DNA of 64,000 nucleotides, from the NCBI GenBank assembly GCA_031286205.1, contig JAITUR010000061.1, positions 1 through 64,000 of the forward strand. Reading direction: 5' to 3'. The translations under genes were made by a program, and so were the position numbers. Under the pieces are notes generated by a model. The model had not been told where the DNA came from. It did no database searches and saw only the letters and a list, made by a program, of their open reading frames with translations. Shown piece by piece: positions 21,383-31,505 of this stretch (the stretch's first letter is position 1; each line of letters begins with the position of its first letter). The DNA is from Treponema sp. Lineage in GTDB: Bacteria > Spirochaetota > Spirochaetia > Treponematales > Breznakiellaceae.

Positions 21383-21601
21383 GCCGTTTTCTAGCCCATT
21401 TCTCACTGCTAATTGCTCATTTTAACTGCCCTCTGTTCCCTGTTAATTGTTCTCTGTAAAGGCTTGCCAATCCACCCCAAAAATGATAAAATAATACCAA
21501 TGACCGAAAAAACATGGTGCGGCATGGAAGCCGCTGTTACCAACGCAATTCGGCAACACCGAATTGACACGCAGAGCCAAACCATGATAAACTGGAAAAT
21601 G

Positions 21602-21645
<44 letters not shown>

Positions 21646-21705
21646 TACATATTAGAAGAGACTTTTCAAAATTTAGCCTCAAAAACCCATTTTCTCTGGA
21701 AAAGC

Positions 21706-21734
21706 ACCGTCTGTAAATCTACAGGCGGTTTTTT
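21706..21734 (+). terminator. Intrinsic terminator
   Basis: ACCGTCTGTA-aatc-TACAGGCGGT-TTTTT. Confidence 0.75.
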
Positions 21735-21767
21735 ATATATAAACCAAGTAATAAAGGAGCGTAAAAC

Positions 21768-23264
21768 ATGAAACACACAATCAAATTATTCGCAGTTATA
21801 GCATTGGCTGCGCTAATCGGAATTGCCGCAATATCCTGCCCCAACGGCGGACACACGCACACAGGCATCCCCTGCACCGAATGCGGATTTGCAATCGGCT
21901 TCACAGTCGGCGTGAATGCAGCCGCTGCGGCGCAATCACACTTCAGCAACTTCGCCGCTGCGCTTGGTTACGCAAAAGACGGCGACACAATCTTTGTCTG
22001 GGAAGCAGTAACACACACCGAACAAATCTCTATACAGGGAAAAGCGCTCATCATAGAACTGAACGGCTTTACGTTTAACCTCAATACTGATGATACAGCA
22101 CTTTATGTACAGAGCGGCACATTCACAACTCGAGGAGGCGCTTTCAACATCACCGTTACAGGCGAAGGAAGCTACGGCGTGCGGGCATTCGAGCAGGGCG
22201 AAGTAACAACAACAGGAGGCTCTTTCAACATCACCGCTACAGGCGAAGGAAGCACCGGCGTGTCGGCAGAAGTCAACAGCGAAGTAACAATAACAGGCGA
22301 CATCACCGCTACAGGTGGAGTCAACATCGGCGTGTGGGCATTAGACAACAGCGAAGTTATTATAAACGGTGCGTTACAAGTAACTGAAGTAAATAGTGTC
22401 TACATCTCTTTTGCAGCCATTCATATGGAAAAAGGTGATGGCACACTAATCAGCGGCTACTTTGTTTACGAAGACGGGAATAGCATTGTTAAGATAAGGG
22501 ACGACTGCACCCACAGCTGGGGTGCATGGACAAATATCAATCCCGAACCAACATGTGTTGCAACAGGAACAGGCACAAGTGTTTGTACCGCCTGTGGAGC
22601 AAGAGACACAAATGCAGTGATTCCCCCAGACCCCAACGCCCACGGCGAGTGGGTGCATAGAATAGTTGATCCCCCAACCTGTGTAGCCACCGGATCTGGC
22701 TACAAGGACTGCGGCAGAGACAGGGAAAACTGTAAATATTCCGAGCCATTTACTTTTCAAATAGACCCGGACAATCACGCTCAAGGCGGCGTATGCACCC
22801 TATGCAGCAACGTCGTCCCATTTACAATGGTTTCGGCAGGATCTCAGCACAGCCTTGGCATAAGGGACGGCAGGCTCTACGCATGGGGGTTGGCTGATGA
22901 CGGCAGGCTTGGCAACGGCGCAACAAGCGGCAATGTTACTACACCTGTGCAAATTGGTACAGATACAGATTGGACATTTGTCTCGGCAGGAAATTCGCAC
23001 AGCCTTGGCATAAGGGGCGGCAGGCTCTACGCCTGGGGGTCCGCTTTTATCGGCAAGCTTGGCAATGGCGCAATAAGCGGCGATGTTACTACACCTGTGC
23101 AAATTGGTACAGATACAGATTGGACATTTGTCTCGGCAGGAGTACAGCACAGCCTTGGCATAAGGGCCGGGCTCTACGCATGGGGGTTGGCTAATGACGG
23201 CAGGCTTGGCAACGGCGCAACAAGCGGCAATGTTACTACACCCACGGGGATTACGGTTCCATAG
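21768..23264 (+). CDS. RCC1-repeat lipoprotein
   Basis: Lipobox signal (ALIGIAAISC); C-terminal WTFVSAGxxHSLGIRxGRLYAWG repeats; 150-bp DNA periodicity at 22831, 22981 and 23131. Confidence 0.85.
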   Translation: MKHTIKLFAVIALAALIGIAAISCPNGGHTHTGIPCTECGFAIGFTVGVNAAAAAQSHFSNFAAALGYAKDGDTIFVWEAVTHTEQISIQGKALIIELNGFTFNLNTDDTALYVQSGTFTTRGGAFNITVTGEGSYGVRAFEQGEVTTTGGSFNITATGEGSTGVSAEVNSEVTITGDITATGGVNIGVWALDNSEVIINGALQVTEVNSVYISFAAIHMEKGDGTLISGYFVYEDGNSIVKIRDDCTHSWGAWTNINPEPTCVATGTGTSVCTACGARDTNAVIPPDPNAHGEWVHRIVDPPTCVATGSGYKDCGRDRENCKYSEPFTFQIDPDNHAQGGVCTLCSNVVPFTMVSAGSQHSLGIRDGRLYAWGLADDGRLGNGATSGNVTTPVQIGTDTDWTFVSAGNSHSLGIRGGRLYAWGSAFIGKLGNGAISGDVTTPVQIGTDTDWTFVSAGVQHSLGIRAGLYAWGLANDGRLGNGATSGNVTTPTGITVP

Positions 23265-23285
23265 GAAGGAGCAGAGGGAACGCCC

Positions 23286-23318
23286 GGTGTCAGACATCAA
23301 TCGCTGATGTCTGACACC
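23286..23318. repeat. Perfect 14-bp inverted repeat (hairpin)
   Basis: GGTGTCAGACATCA-atcgc-TGATGTCTGACACC downstream of the RCC1 gene; no T-run on the + side. Confidence 0.85.
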
Positions 23319-23513
23319 ACTGCGATGTACCCAAATTTTACAACTGAAGCCTTGCTCTCTTTTTTTAATTGTTCCCTGTTCATTTGTATTATCTTCTCAA
23401 AACACCCAAATTGTGATAAAATAAATACATGGCAAAATGATTACTTCTTGGACACCCCCGCACGGTGGTGTGAGAGGACGGCTGTTCAAATAATGAACAG
23501 CCTCCTACTCGAT

Positions 23514-23628
23514 TGCTGCTTTCCGTATGCTACTTCCCGCCCTGGTTGCGGTATTTCCCCGGACTGACCCCGGTGTAGGCTTTAAAGATTTTAGAGAACC
23601 AGCTCTGGTCTTCGAAACAACAGTTGGT
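23514..23628. repeat. 115-bp direct repeat, copy 2
   Basis: Identical to 20253-20367. Confidence 0.95.
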
Positions 23629-24795
23629 AGCAATTTCGCTGAGGGTCATTTCGGTATCCAGTAAGAGCCGGCTGGCTTTTTCTACCCTAAGACGGTTTAG
23701 GTATTTAGAAAGGTTTTCCCCCATTTCTTCTTTAAAGATGGTGCTAAAATAAGGCGGAGAAAGACCGGCAACATCCGCTATTTCTTTTAGGCTTATCTTC
23801 TTGGTGTAATTTTCCAAAATAAAGTTTTCCGCCTTTCTAAGGGCTGTAGCATGGGGAATTCCGCGGAAAGAAGAAATAGTGCCGGACACACGATCCACAA
23901 TTTTATGGAGAGTGTCGGTTAATTCTTCTATTGTTTTGGCTTCCTGGACAAGCTTAAGATTTTGGCTGTTAATCTCCATAGAAAGACTGCCGCTCTTAAC
24001 CGGGCTTATTTCTACTCTGGATATAAGCACCACAATTTCTATTATTCTTAACTGAATGTGGTTAAACTGTTCCGTATTAGAAAAAATAATCATTGCCAAA
24101 AGCTCGTTTAGGATTTTCTTGGCTTCTGTCGCATCCCCTTTTCGCAGGGCAGCCATTAAGCTTTTTTCCTTGTCCAAAGGATATCCGGGCTTGTCGCTTC
24201 CGTATTGTTTCGTAAGCTGCTCTATAATTTTAGCTATTGCTTGCTGTTGCTCCGCTCTTCGCCTGATTATTTCGTGATAATCCTCGCTTCCTGTACTAAG
24301 GGATTCTGCGCATAGCTGCATCATCTCTGCCATGGACTGGACTTTTTCCTCGTCTGCCGTTGGGGTTGCCTCTATGCGTTCTTTTAAATCTTCTTTTACT
24401 TTTTCACTATTGCACATAACAAGAGTATCATTTGCATTTGAAAAAATGTCAACTCTTTTTTGCGATTCTTTTTGTAAAAAACCCCCGCCCCTGATAGCCC
24501 CAGAAAAACTGCCCTGAGTATATATTGGGCTAACCCAGAACATAATCCCCATATTGCATTTATAAATATGAAAAGTCCCTTTTTTCTTAACTTCCTCTAT
24601 AGCATTAATATGTATATCATGGCACGGAAAATAAGGACAATATGGGCAAATGGTTTCTTCCGGCTCGTTTTTAAAGCCCTCTGGGTAGTATGGCTTCAAA
24701 TTGCTGTCATAAATACATATACTGCAGCCTGTAGCCTGACTGTAGTCCAACATGGTTTTTTCGGCTTTTTCGATGAAATTTAATTCCTTGTTCAT
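23530..24795 (-). CDS. AraC-family regulator with N-terminal PocR-like sensory domain
   Basis: C-terminal HTH_AraC (AGLSPPYFSTIFKEEMGENLSKYLNRLRVEKASRLLL...AYTGVSPGKYRNQ); N-terminal Cys-rich CSICIYDS...CPYCPYFPCHDIH. Start chosen at 24795. Confidence 0.88.
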   Translation of the reverse strand: MNKELNFIEKAEKTMLDYSQATGCSICIYDSNLKPYYPEGFKNEPEETICPYCPYFPCHDIHINAIEEVKKKGTFHIYKCNMGIMFWVSPIYTQGSFSGAIRGGGFLQKESQKRVDIFSNANDTLVMCNSEKVKEDLKERIEATPTADEEKVQSMAEMMQLCAESLSTGSEDYHEIIRRRAEQQQAIAKIIEQLTKQYGSDKPGYPLDKEKSLMAALRKGDATEAKKILNELLAMIIFSNTEQFNHIQLRIIEIVVLISRVEISPVKSGSLSMEINSQNLKLVQEAKTIEELTDTLHKIVDRVSGTISSFRGIPHATALRKAENFILENYTKKISLKEIADVAGLSPPYFSTIFKEEMGENLSKYLNRLRVEKASRLLLDTEMTLSEIATNCCFEDQSWFSKIFKAYTGVSPGKYRNQGGK

Positions 24796-24808
24796 AAATA
24801 CCCCCTTA

Positions 24809-26005
24809 CTATGCAGATAACCCGAAAATACTGCCTTGATCCCTGTATTTTCCCGGAGTGTATCCTGTGTTATTCTTAAATATTTTTGAGAACCAGCTTT
24901 GATCCTCAAACCCGCATATTTTTGCAATTTCACTGATCGATTTATTTGTTGTTATCAGTAAAGTTGCCGCTTTTTCTATTCTAAGCCGGTTTAAATAATC
25001 CGATAAATTTTCTCCCATTTCTTCCTTAAATATTGTGCTAAAATATGTGGCAGAAAGCCCCGATGCTTTTGCAATTTCCCTTAGGCTGATTTTTCTTGTG
25101 TAATTATCCCAGATATAACGCTCTGCCTTTCTGAGTGCGGGGAAATGACGAACACCATGAAAAGAAAAGATTCTTTCTGACATTTTATCCGTAATATCCG
25201 TAAGAATGGATTCTATTTCTCCTAAACTTGTACTTTCTTTTATCTTTTTTTGGTACCGGCTGTTTACTTCCAGTATTGCATTATCGTTTATATCATCCGG
25301 GTTAGATGTTGCCCTGGTTAGCAATACTGCCAATTCCAATGCTCTTAAACGGAAAGCCGGAAGATTAGATTTTGCCTCGTTGAATCGAATATTAACCAGT
25401 TTTATAAGTAATTTTCTAGCTTCTACGGTATCGCCGCGCCTAAGATTTGCAAGTAACATTCTTTCCATATCCAGCGAAAAAGCTTCGTTTATTTCGTCTT
25501 CCGGCGAGTATTCGCCGGAGTTTAAAAAAATGTCCGAATTATACGGTATTTCTTCTATATTTTTTTGTGTAAAACTTTTTCCCGAGATTTGATCCGCGCA
25601 AATCTTCATCATTTTTACAAGTGCTTTTATTTTATTGCTATTCTTGCTTGTTTCCTTTATACCGCCGGATAATAGCGCCCCTGCGAATCGTTCTCCCGAA
25701 TAAAATGGGCTTGTCCAGTAAACAAGATCGTTTGGGCATAAATAAATATTGGAGCTTCCAAGTTCTTTTGCCTTATCTACAGATCTAAGATGCATTAATG
25801 CGCAGACATTTTTTCCGTCATTATCAATTTCTTTTTTACAATATTTACAGAAAAAATTAAACAGGTTCATGTCTAAGGAATAATTCGGTTTTATAACAAA
25901 TACGGCAGTATTTGTAGATTTTTCATAATGCCGGGCTATTTTATTCGCTTTATGAAGTAGTGGCTCCAACTCACGGCGTTGAATTATGTTTGGTAATTTT
26001 GACAT
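24809..26005 (-). CDS. AraC-family regulator with PocR-like domain (paralogue)
   Basis: Same architecture and strong similarity to the adjacent gene. Start chosen at 26005. Confidence 0.88.
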   Translation of the reverse strand: MSKLPNIIQRRELEPLLHKANKIARHYEKSTNTAVFVIKPNYSLDMNLFNFFCKYCKKEIDNDGKNVCALMHLRSVDKAKELGSSNIYLCPNDLVYWTSPFYSGERFAGALLSGGIKETSKNSNKIKALVKMMKICADQISGKSFTQKNIEEIPYNSDIFLNSGEYSPEDEINEAFSLDMERMLLANLRRGDTVEARKLLIKLVNIRFNEAKSNLPAFRLRALELAVLLTRATSNPDDINDNAILEVNSRYQKKIKESTSLGEIESILTDITDKMSERIFSFHGVRHFPALRKAERYIWDNYTRKISLREIAKASGLSATYFSTIFKEEMGENLSDYLNRLRIEKAATLLITTNKSISEIAKICGFEDQSWFSKIFKNNTGYTPGKYRDQGSIFGLSA

Positions 26006-26142
26006 ATTTTTATCTCCTATAATAAAAAACTTAATATAATTAAATTGGACAAAATACACCCTTTTTTTGACTTTGTTTTTCGTGAAATACGCCCATTTTT
26101 AGGCGTTTCCCTTGTTAAAAAATTATGATAGTATATATGTAT

Positions 26143-28020
26143 ATGGCAACAAAACAGGACATAAATACGGCTCTTAATAAAATGATATTATCCGCCTCGG
26201 GCTGGAGGGGGGTATTTGCCGCCAACGGCGATGAAGAGAGCAAAACAGCAGAAATTACCGAGGCTTACGGGATAATTGCCGGGGCAGCGGCATTTGTTTT
26301 TGCAGAGTATTTAAGATCAAAAAACGCTTACGCAAGACCCGAAATACTGCTTGCTGCAGATACCCGTCCTACAGGGCAGGCAGTTATTGATACAGTAATA
26401 CCCGTCTTGCTTTCCGCCGGCTGTGATATTTTATATGCCGGTGTATGCGCCGCGCCGGAAATTATGGCATGGGCACGCAGCGAAAGAAAAACAAGCATGA
26501 TATTTGCCGAAACAGATGATAGTGTTATACCGATAGGCTTTATTTATATTTCTGCTTCGCATAATCCAATTGGCCATAATGGCATAAAATTTGGCCTTGC
26601 AGACGGAGGCGTATTAACAGTCGAGGAAGCCGAAAAACTTATAGATGCTTTCCGTTCGTTTTTAGACAGTGACAGCAATATAGAAAAAATTAAAAATATG
26701 ATTTCAGAAATTCCAGAGGATCAAATACAGGCAGTAAAAGCTGTTTCTGAAATTTCTAAAGTTGATGCATATAAAACATATTATGAATTTTGCACCGGGA
26801 CTGCCTTTGGAGATACCGGATCGTCCGACAGCCTTTCTTTTGTGCTTTCTGTATCTTCTGTAGTAAATAAAAATCTTGGCATTGTCTGCGATTTTAACGG
26901 CAGTGCCAGAACTGTTTCTATAGATAAAGATATTTTTACTTCATTGGGGTTAAAGTTCGATTCTATAAACAACGAGCCGGGAGCTATTGCGCATCGCATT
27001 GTGCCGGAAGGCGAATCCCTTGAACCTTGCAGAATTTTCTTGGAAGAAGCGCACGCTAAAGACCCGTCATTTGTAATTGGCTATGTGCCGGACTGCGACG
27101 GCGACAGGGGTAATCTTGTTATATGGGACAACTCCATTAACAAAGCGCGCGCTCTGGAAGCCCAGGAAGTTTTTGCTCTTGCCTGTGTTTCTGAATTGGC
27201 TTATCAAGTTTGGACAGGAGAAGAAATAAAAAAAGCGGCTGTAGCAGTTAACGATCCAACTTCCATGCGGGTAGATCGTATAGCTCAGGCATTTGGGGTA
27301 GAAGTTTTCCGTGCGGAAGTGGGGGAAGCCAATGTTGTAGGTCTTGCCCGTCGTTTGCGCGAAGAAGGTTACACCGTCCGCATTTTGGGCGAAGGTTCCG
27401 CGGGCGGGAATATTACACATCCTTCTGCGGTTCGCGACCCAATGCACACAGTGCTGGCACTTGTAAAACTGCTTTGCATTAGGGACAGAAGAACAGAGCT
27501 TAGAGAAGAGGGGTCGGAACGGCCGGGGTTATTTGAAATTTGGTGCGAACATTCCGGACAGATGGATAAATACCACGAAGATTTTACTCTTGCAGACATT
27601 ATCGCAAGCCTGCCCCAGTTTATTACTACCGGTGTATATGAAAAGAATGCTGTTTTGTGTATACAAACTGCGGATCATACAGTATTAAAAAATAAGTATC
27701 AAAAAGTTTTTGAGCGGGAATGGGAAAATAAAAAAGACGAACTAAAATCCAAGCTAGGTATCTGTAAGTGGGAGGCAATTGCATATAACGGGCTGGAAGA
27801 AAAGCGCAGTATAAAACAGTTTGGAGAAGCGGGCAAGGGCGGGTTAAAGCTGCTGTTCCTTGACAGTAACAATAAACCTGCCGCCTTTATATGGATGCGC
27901 GGCTCTGCTACAGAACCGGTTTTCCGCATTATGGCAGATGTAGAGGGTACGAATAAAGAAGCGGAACAGTTGTTATTAAATTGGCAGCGTAGTATGATAA
28001 TGGAAGCCGATAAGGAGTAA
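26143..28020 (+). CDS. Phosphoglucomutase/phosphomannomutase family protein
   Basis: ISASHNPIGHNGIKFG (phosphoserine loop), PDCDGDRGNLVIWD (metal-binding loop). Confidence 0.9.
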   Translation: MATKQDINTALNKMILSASGWRGVFAANGDEESKTAEITEAYGIIAGAAAFVFAEYLRSKNAYARPEILLAADTRPTGQAVIDTVIPVLLSAGCDILYAGVCAAPEIMAWARSERKTSMIFAETDDSVIPIGFIYISASHNPIGHNGIKFGLADGGVLTVEEAEKLIDAFRSFLDSDSNIEKIKNMISEIPEDQIQAVKAVSEISKVDAYKTYYEFCTGTAFGDTGSSDSLSFVLSVSSVVNKNLGIVCDFNGSARTVSIDKDIFTSLGLKFDSINNEPGAIAHRIVPEGESLEPCRIFLEEAHAKDPSFVIGYVPDCDGDRGNLVIWDNSINKARALEAQEVFALACVSELAYQVWTGEEIKKAAVAVNDPTSMRVDRIAQAFGVEVFRAEVGEANVVGLARRLREEGYTVRILGEGSAGGNITHPSAVRDPMHTVLALVKLLCIRDRRTELREEGSERPGLFEIWCEHSGQMDKYHEDFTLADIIASLPQFITTGVYEKNAVLCIQTADHTVLKNKYQKVFEREWENKKDELKSKLGICKWEAIAYNGLEEKRSIKQFGEAGKGGLKLLFLDSNNKPAAFIWMRGSATEPVFRIMADVEGTNKEAEQLLLNWQRSMIMEADKE

Positions 28021-28026
28021 TTGTTT

Positions 28027-28467
28027 ATGGGAGTCCGTGGAGAAGTTTTTTCTACAAAGGTAGCTTTACCTAACAGAACATATTTTTTTAATGTTAAAGA
28101 AAACCGCATGGGCGATCTTTATCTTAATATTGTGGAAAGCAAAAACCGCGAAACCGGCGGCTTTGACAGGCAATCCGTTATTTTGTTCGCCGATGATTTA
28201 CAGGAATTTCTAAAAGGCTTTGATGAATCCTTGCGCGTACTGGAAAAATCGGTACGGAACAAGAAAAAAGGCGGCAGCGAAAAGAGGGTTTTGCGCGGCG
28301 ACACAGAAACGCAGAGACCGCAGAGAGAAAACAAAAAAGACGACAGGGGTTTTAGGAAAGACAAAGATTTTAAGAAAGACAGGGATTTTAAAAAAGATAA
28401 AGAATATAAAAAAGACAAGGGCTTTAATAAAGATAAAAAAATTGTGGTTAAGAAACGGAAAAGCTAA
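28027..28467 (+). CDS. PUR-domain (DUF3276/PurA-like) nucleic-acid-binding protein with KD-rich tail
   Basis: MGVRGEVFSTKVALPNRTYFFNVKENRMGDLYLNIVESK; resembles spirochaetal PUR proteins (BpuR family). Tail is KDKDFKKDRDFKKDKEYKKDKGFNKDKK. Confidence 0.8.
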   Translation: MGVRGEVFSTKVALPNRTYFFNVKENRMGDLYLNIVESKNRETGGFDRQSVILFADDLQEFLKGFDESLRVLEKSVRNKKKGGSEKRVLRGDTETQRPQRENKKDDRGFRKDKDFKKDRDFKKDKEYKKDKGFNKDKKIVVKKRKS

Positions 28468-29050
28468 TTCTTTGAATAGGCGAAGGTCCGTATTTTTTAA
28501 TTAATTCCCTGTGTGCTTTTGTAGGGTATCCTTTATGTTTTTCGTATAGATACTGAGGATACAATTTTGCCATTTCTTCCATGTAGGTATCCCTTGCGGT
28601 TTTGGCTAAAATAGAGGCTGCCATTACTTCCGGAACCTGCATATCCGCTTTTACCAAAGCTGTGCATGGAACAGGAAGGTCAGGCGTTTTATTGCCGTCG
28701 ACAATTACGGATATGCCCGAATCTGGCAATACAATATTTTTATTTGCCGCTTCTTCTATCATTGTAATATAAGCCCGCTTCATTGCCAGTAAGCTTGCCT
28801 GTAAAATATTTATTTTATCGATTTCTTCGTAAGTCGATAATCCAATACCCCAAGCCAATGCATTTTCTTTTATTTCTTTTTCCAACTGCTTGCGTTTTTC
28901 TAAAGATAATTTTTTTGAATCATTTAGCATTTCAAATACAGAATTAAATTTAATTTTAAAATTATCGCCAAGAATTACGGCGCCGGCATAAACATGGCCT
29001 GCCAATGGTCCCCGTCCGGCTTCGTCGATTCCGCAGATAATGGCAGTCAT
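28448..29050 (-). CDS. rnhB: Ribonuclease HII
   Basis: IICGIDEAGRGPLAGHVYAGAVIL; MAASILAKTARDTYM. Confidence 0.96.
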   Translation of the reverse strand: MTAIICGIDEAGRGPLAGHVYAGAVILGDNFKIKFNSVFEMLNDSKKLSLEKRKQLEKEIKENALAWGIGLSTYEEIDKINILQASLLAMKRAYITMIEEAANKNIVLPDSGISVIVDGNKTPDLPVPCTALVKADMQVPEVMAASILAKTARDTYMEEMAKLYPQYLYEKHKGYPTKAHRELIKKYGPSPIQRISFSVS

Positions 29051-29649
29051 GTTATAATGCTCATTATGTCCTGCAATTCAGGATTATGTTTGCTATAATG
29101 ATCTTCGATCTCTGCCTTTGTAAGCCCGACAAGTTCGTGGCTTAAATAGTGTATCCAAAGGTCTTCGTCGTGGATTGACATTTCGTGTTTGTGGCACCAG
29201 TAATCCGGCTGATACGGCAGTTGAGGCACTTTATCTGTGTAAAATTTATAGTCGTGAACAGCAATTTTTAAGTCGTTTCTGGGAATACCTTTATCTATAA
29301 TAATTTGCGCAAGGTGGTTAATGGTATTGCCGGTATCAAAAATATCGTCTATTAAAAGCACTTTGTCTCCAACCCGAAGGTGCTCCGGCGAATATGTCCA
29401 GCCGTCAACTCTTACCTGTTCTGCCTGTCCTACACCGGTGTATGAACGGGCAACTACTGCGGCATAATAGACAGGGCGTTGACCTTTGCGGATAAATTTA
29501 AAATATTCGCTTATTACATTCCCTGGATACGCTCCGCCGCGCAGAGAAACATAAATTACATCGGGGATAAACCCGTCTGTGTAAATACGATGTGCAAGTT
29601 TAAGGGCATTGTTGCGTACAGTATCGAAATGTAAAAATATCTTTTTCAT
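29047..29649 (-). CDS. Phosphoribosyltransferase (xanthine/hypoxanthine type)
   Basis: PRPP-binding motif VLLIDDIFDTGNTI; start chosen at 29649. Confidence 0.85.
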   Translation of the reverse strand: MKKIFLHFDTVRNNALKLAHRIYTDGFIPDVIYVSLRGGAYPGNVISEYFKFIRKGQRPVYYAAVVARSYTGVGQAEQVRVDGWTYSPEHLRVGDKVLLIDDIFDTGNTINHLAQIIIDKGIPRNDLKIAVHDYKFYTDKVPQLPYQPDYWCHKHEMSIHDEDLWIHYLSHELVGLTKAEIEDHYSKHNPELQDIMSIIT

Positions 29650-29650
29650 G

Positions 29651-30217
29651 TTAAACGCGCCTCCTTTCCGGACGGAAAAATCCAAAAAAACTTCCGCACA
29701 AGCCGCCAATGATATGCGCAAATTGGGAAATATTATCATTATTAAAAAATTGTAAAACCTGTCCGCCCATGTATAAAATTAAAACAAGTATAAATGTCAG
29801 GGGAACTTCTCCTTTGGAAAAATTTGTAAAAGATGACAGAAGAATCATCATAAATACAATACCGGATGCTCCCAGAAGAAAGGTGGAAAAAAGAAGCACA
29901 TTTAATATTCCCGTAACTAAAGCGGTAATAATAATCATTATAAGCAGCTTTGTAGAACCGTAATTTTCTTCCAGCATGGGGCCAATAAGTAAAATTATTG
30001 TTAAATTTCCGGCAAGATGTGACCAGCTTGCATGGCCAATGGCATGGGTAAACAGCGTAATCCAGTTTTTGATACTGGCAGGATTAAAATGATCTTTTCC
30101 CGGAACCGCAAATAAAAAAAAGTTAAGATTAATTATTAATGTTTCGGATAAAAGCATTACAAGGGCGCAAATTAATGTAAAGGTAAGCACTGTAGGTGCA
30201 TTGTATCGAACTTTCAT
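29651..30217 (-). CDS. Rhomboid-family intramembrane protein
   Basis: HASWSHLAGN, LLGASGIVFMM, HIIGGLCGSFFG. Confidence 0.85.
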   Translation of the reverse strand: MKVRYNAPTVLTFTLICALVMLLSETLIINLNFFLFAVPGKDHFNPASIKNWITLFTHAIGHASWSHLAGNLTIILLIGPMLEENYGSTKLLIMIIITALVTGILNVLLFSTFLLGASGIVFMMILLSSFTNFSKGEVPLTFILVLILYMGGQVLQFFNNDNISQFAHIIGGLCGSFFGFFRPERRRV

Positions 30218-30226
30218 ACAATTATT

Positions 30227-31006
30227 TTATACGATATTAAGCTCGATTTCTACAGGGCAGTGATCCGAGCCTGTTATTTCAGGCCTGATAATCGAAGATT
30301 TTACCGACGGCAAAAACCCCTTGTCCACACAATGATAATCTATTCTCCAGCCGATATTTTTTGCCCGAGCCTGTCCCATATACGACCACCATGTATAGTG
30401 TTCGGGTTCGTTTGGATGAAAATGACGGAAGGTATCAATATGACCGGCTTTAATAAATTTGTCCATCCATGCCCGTTCTTCCGGCAGGTAACCTGCGCTT
30501 TTTTCGTTGGCTTTTGGGCGGGCAAGGTCTATGGGGGTATGGGCAATATTGTAGTCGCCCGAAAGTATAAAATGGCTGCCATTTTTTACCAGAGTATTGC
30601 AAAGATTAAGTATTTCGCCGCAAAACGCAAGTTTGTAACCTAATCGTTTTCCTTCGTCTTGGGAATTGGGAAAATATGCAGCAATTACCGTAAAATTGAT
30701 ACCGTTAATGCAGTAGTCTGCCGCTAAAACACGCCCTTCGTTGTCAAATTCCGGGTTTCCCAGAAAGCGTATATTCTGCGGCTGTTTTTTGCTGTAAATA
30801 GCAACCCCAGAATACCCCCTTTTTTTTGCGCTTGCCCAAAAAGTAGAGTAGCCTGCAGGATTTAACAGCCCTGCTGACAGTTGTCCCGGTTCTGCCTTTG
30901 TTTCGTTCAGACAGAGAATATCGGGGCTGGTTTTTGCAAGCCAATCTGTAAACCCTTTTTTCTCTATTGCCCGAATACCGTTTACATTCCACGAAATAAT
31001 ACGCAT
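30227..31006 (-). CDS. xth: Exodeoxyribonuclease III (AP endonuclease)
   Basis: MRIISWNVNGIRAIEKKGF, LNETKAE, ITGSDHCPVEIEL. Confidence 0.93.
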   Translation of the reverse strand: MRIISWNVNGIRAIEKKGFTDWLAKTSPDILCLNETKAEPGQLSAGLLNPAGYSTFWASAKKRGYSGVAIYSKKQPQNIRFLGNPEFDNEGRVLAADYCINGINFTVIAAYFPNSQDEGKRLGYKLAFCGEILNLCNTLVKNGSHFILSGDYNIAHTPIDLARPKANEKSAGYLPEERAWMDKFIKAGHIDTFRHFHPNEPEHYTWWSYMGQARAKNIGWRIDYHCVDKGFLPSVKSSIIRPEITGSDHCPVEIELNIV

Positions 31007-31048
31007 GACCAATTATACGATATTATGATAAAAAAGCAAGGAAATCAT

Positions 31049-31077
31049 TTGACAAAACCTGTAAAATGTGCTATTAT
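31049..31077 (+). promoter_or_regulatory. Sigma70-type promoter
   Basis: TTGACA-N17-TATTAT upstream of the response regulator. Confidence 0.7.
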
Positions 31078-31116
31078 ATTAGACAAGCTGTGTTTTTTGC
31101 TTAAAGAGGAGATAAC

Positions 31117-31503
31117 ATGTCAGAAAAGAAAAAAATACTCTTTGTTGACGATGATGCAATTCAGCATGCTATTGCGGAAAATATGCTTAAAGACGATTAT
31201 GAGGTTTTTAAGGCAAAATCCGGAAGCGAGGCTTTGCAGTATTTGTATAGTAATGAATTTATCCCTAACTTAATTTTGCTGGATATTATGATGCCGGACA
31301 TGGACGGCTGGGAAGTATTTAACAGAATTAGAGGTATTAGTCTGCTTAAAAAAGTCCCCATAGCGTTTATAACCGCTTTAACGGAATCTTCGGACGAAAA
31401 ACGCGCATTCGAAATAGGGGCGGACGACTATATCAGGAAACCCTACGAAAAAGAAGATTTGTTAAACAGAATTAAAATAGTTTTAGATAAAGCTTCGGAA
31501 TAA
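31117..31503 (+). CDS. Response regulator receiver-domain protein
   Basis: FVDDDAIQHAIAE, LILLDIMMPDMDGWEVF, GADDYIRKPY. Confidence 0.95.
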   Translation: MSEKKKILFVDDDAIQHAIAENMLKDDYEVFKAKSGSEALQYLYSNEFIPNLILLDIMMPDMDGWEVFNRIRGISLLKKVPIAFITALTESSDEKRAFEIGADDYIRKPYEKEDLLNRIKIVLDKASE

Positions 31504-31505
31504 TA

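Noticed and set aside
22831-23253. Evenly spaced repeats resembling a repeat array
   Set aside because: They are coding RCC1 modules with a 150-bp period and no unique spacers, so not CRISPR. No cas genes were seen in the window.
22800-23300. Antisense Cys-rich ORFs opposite the RCC1 gene
   Set aside because: Mirror of codon bias and repeats in the sense gene, with no initiation signals.
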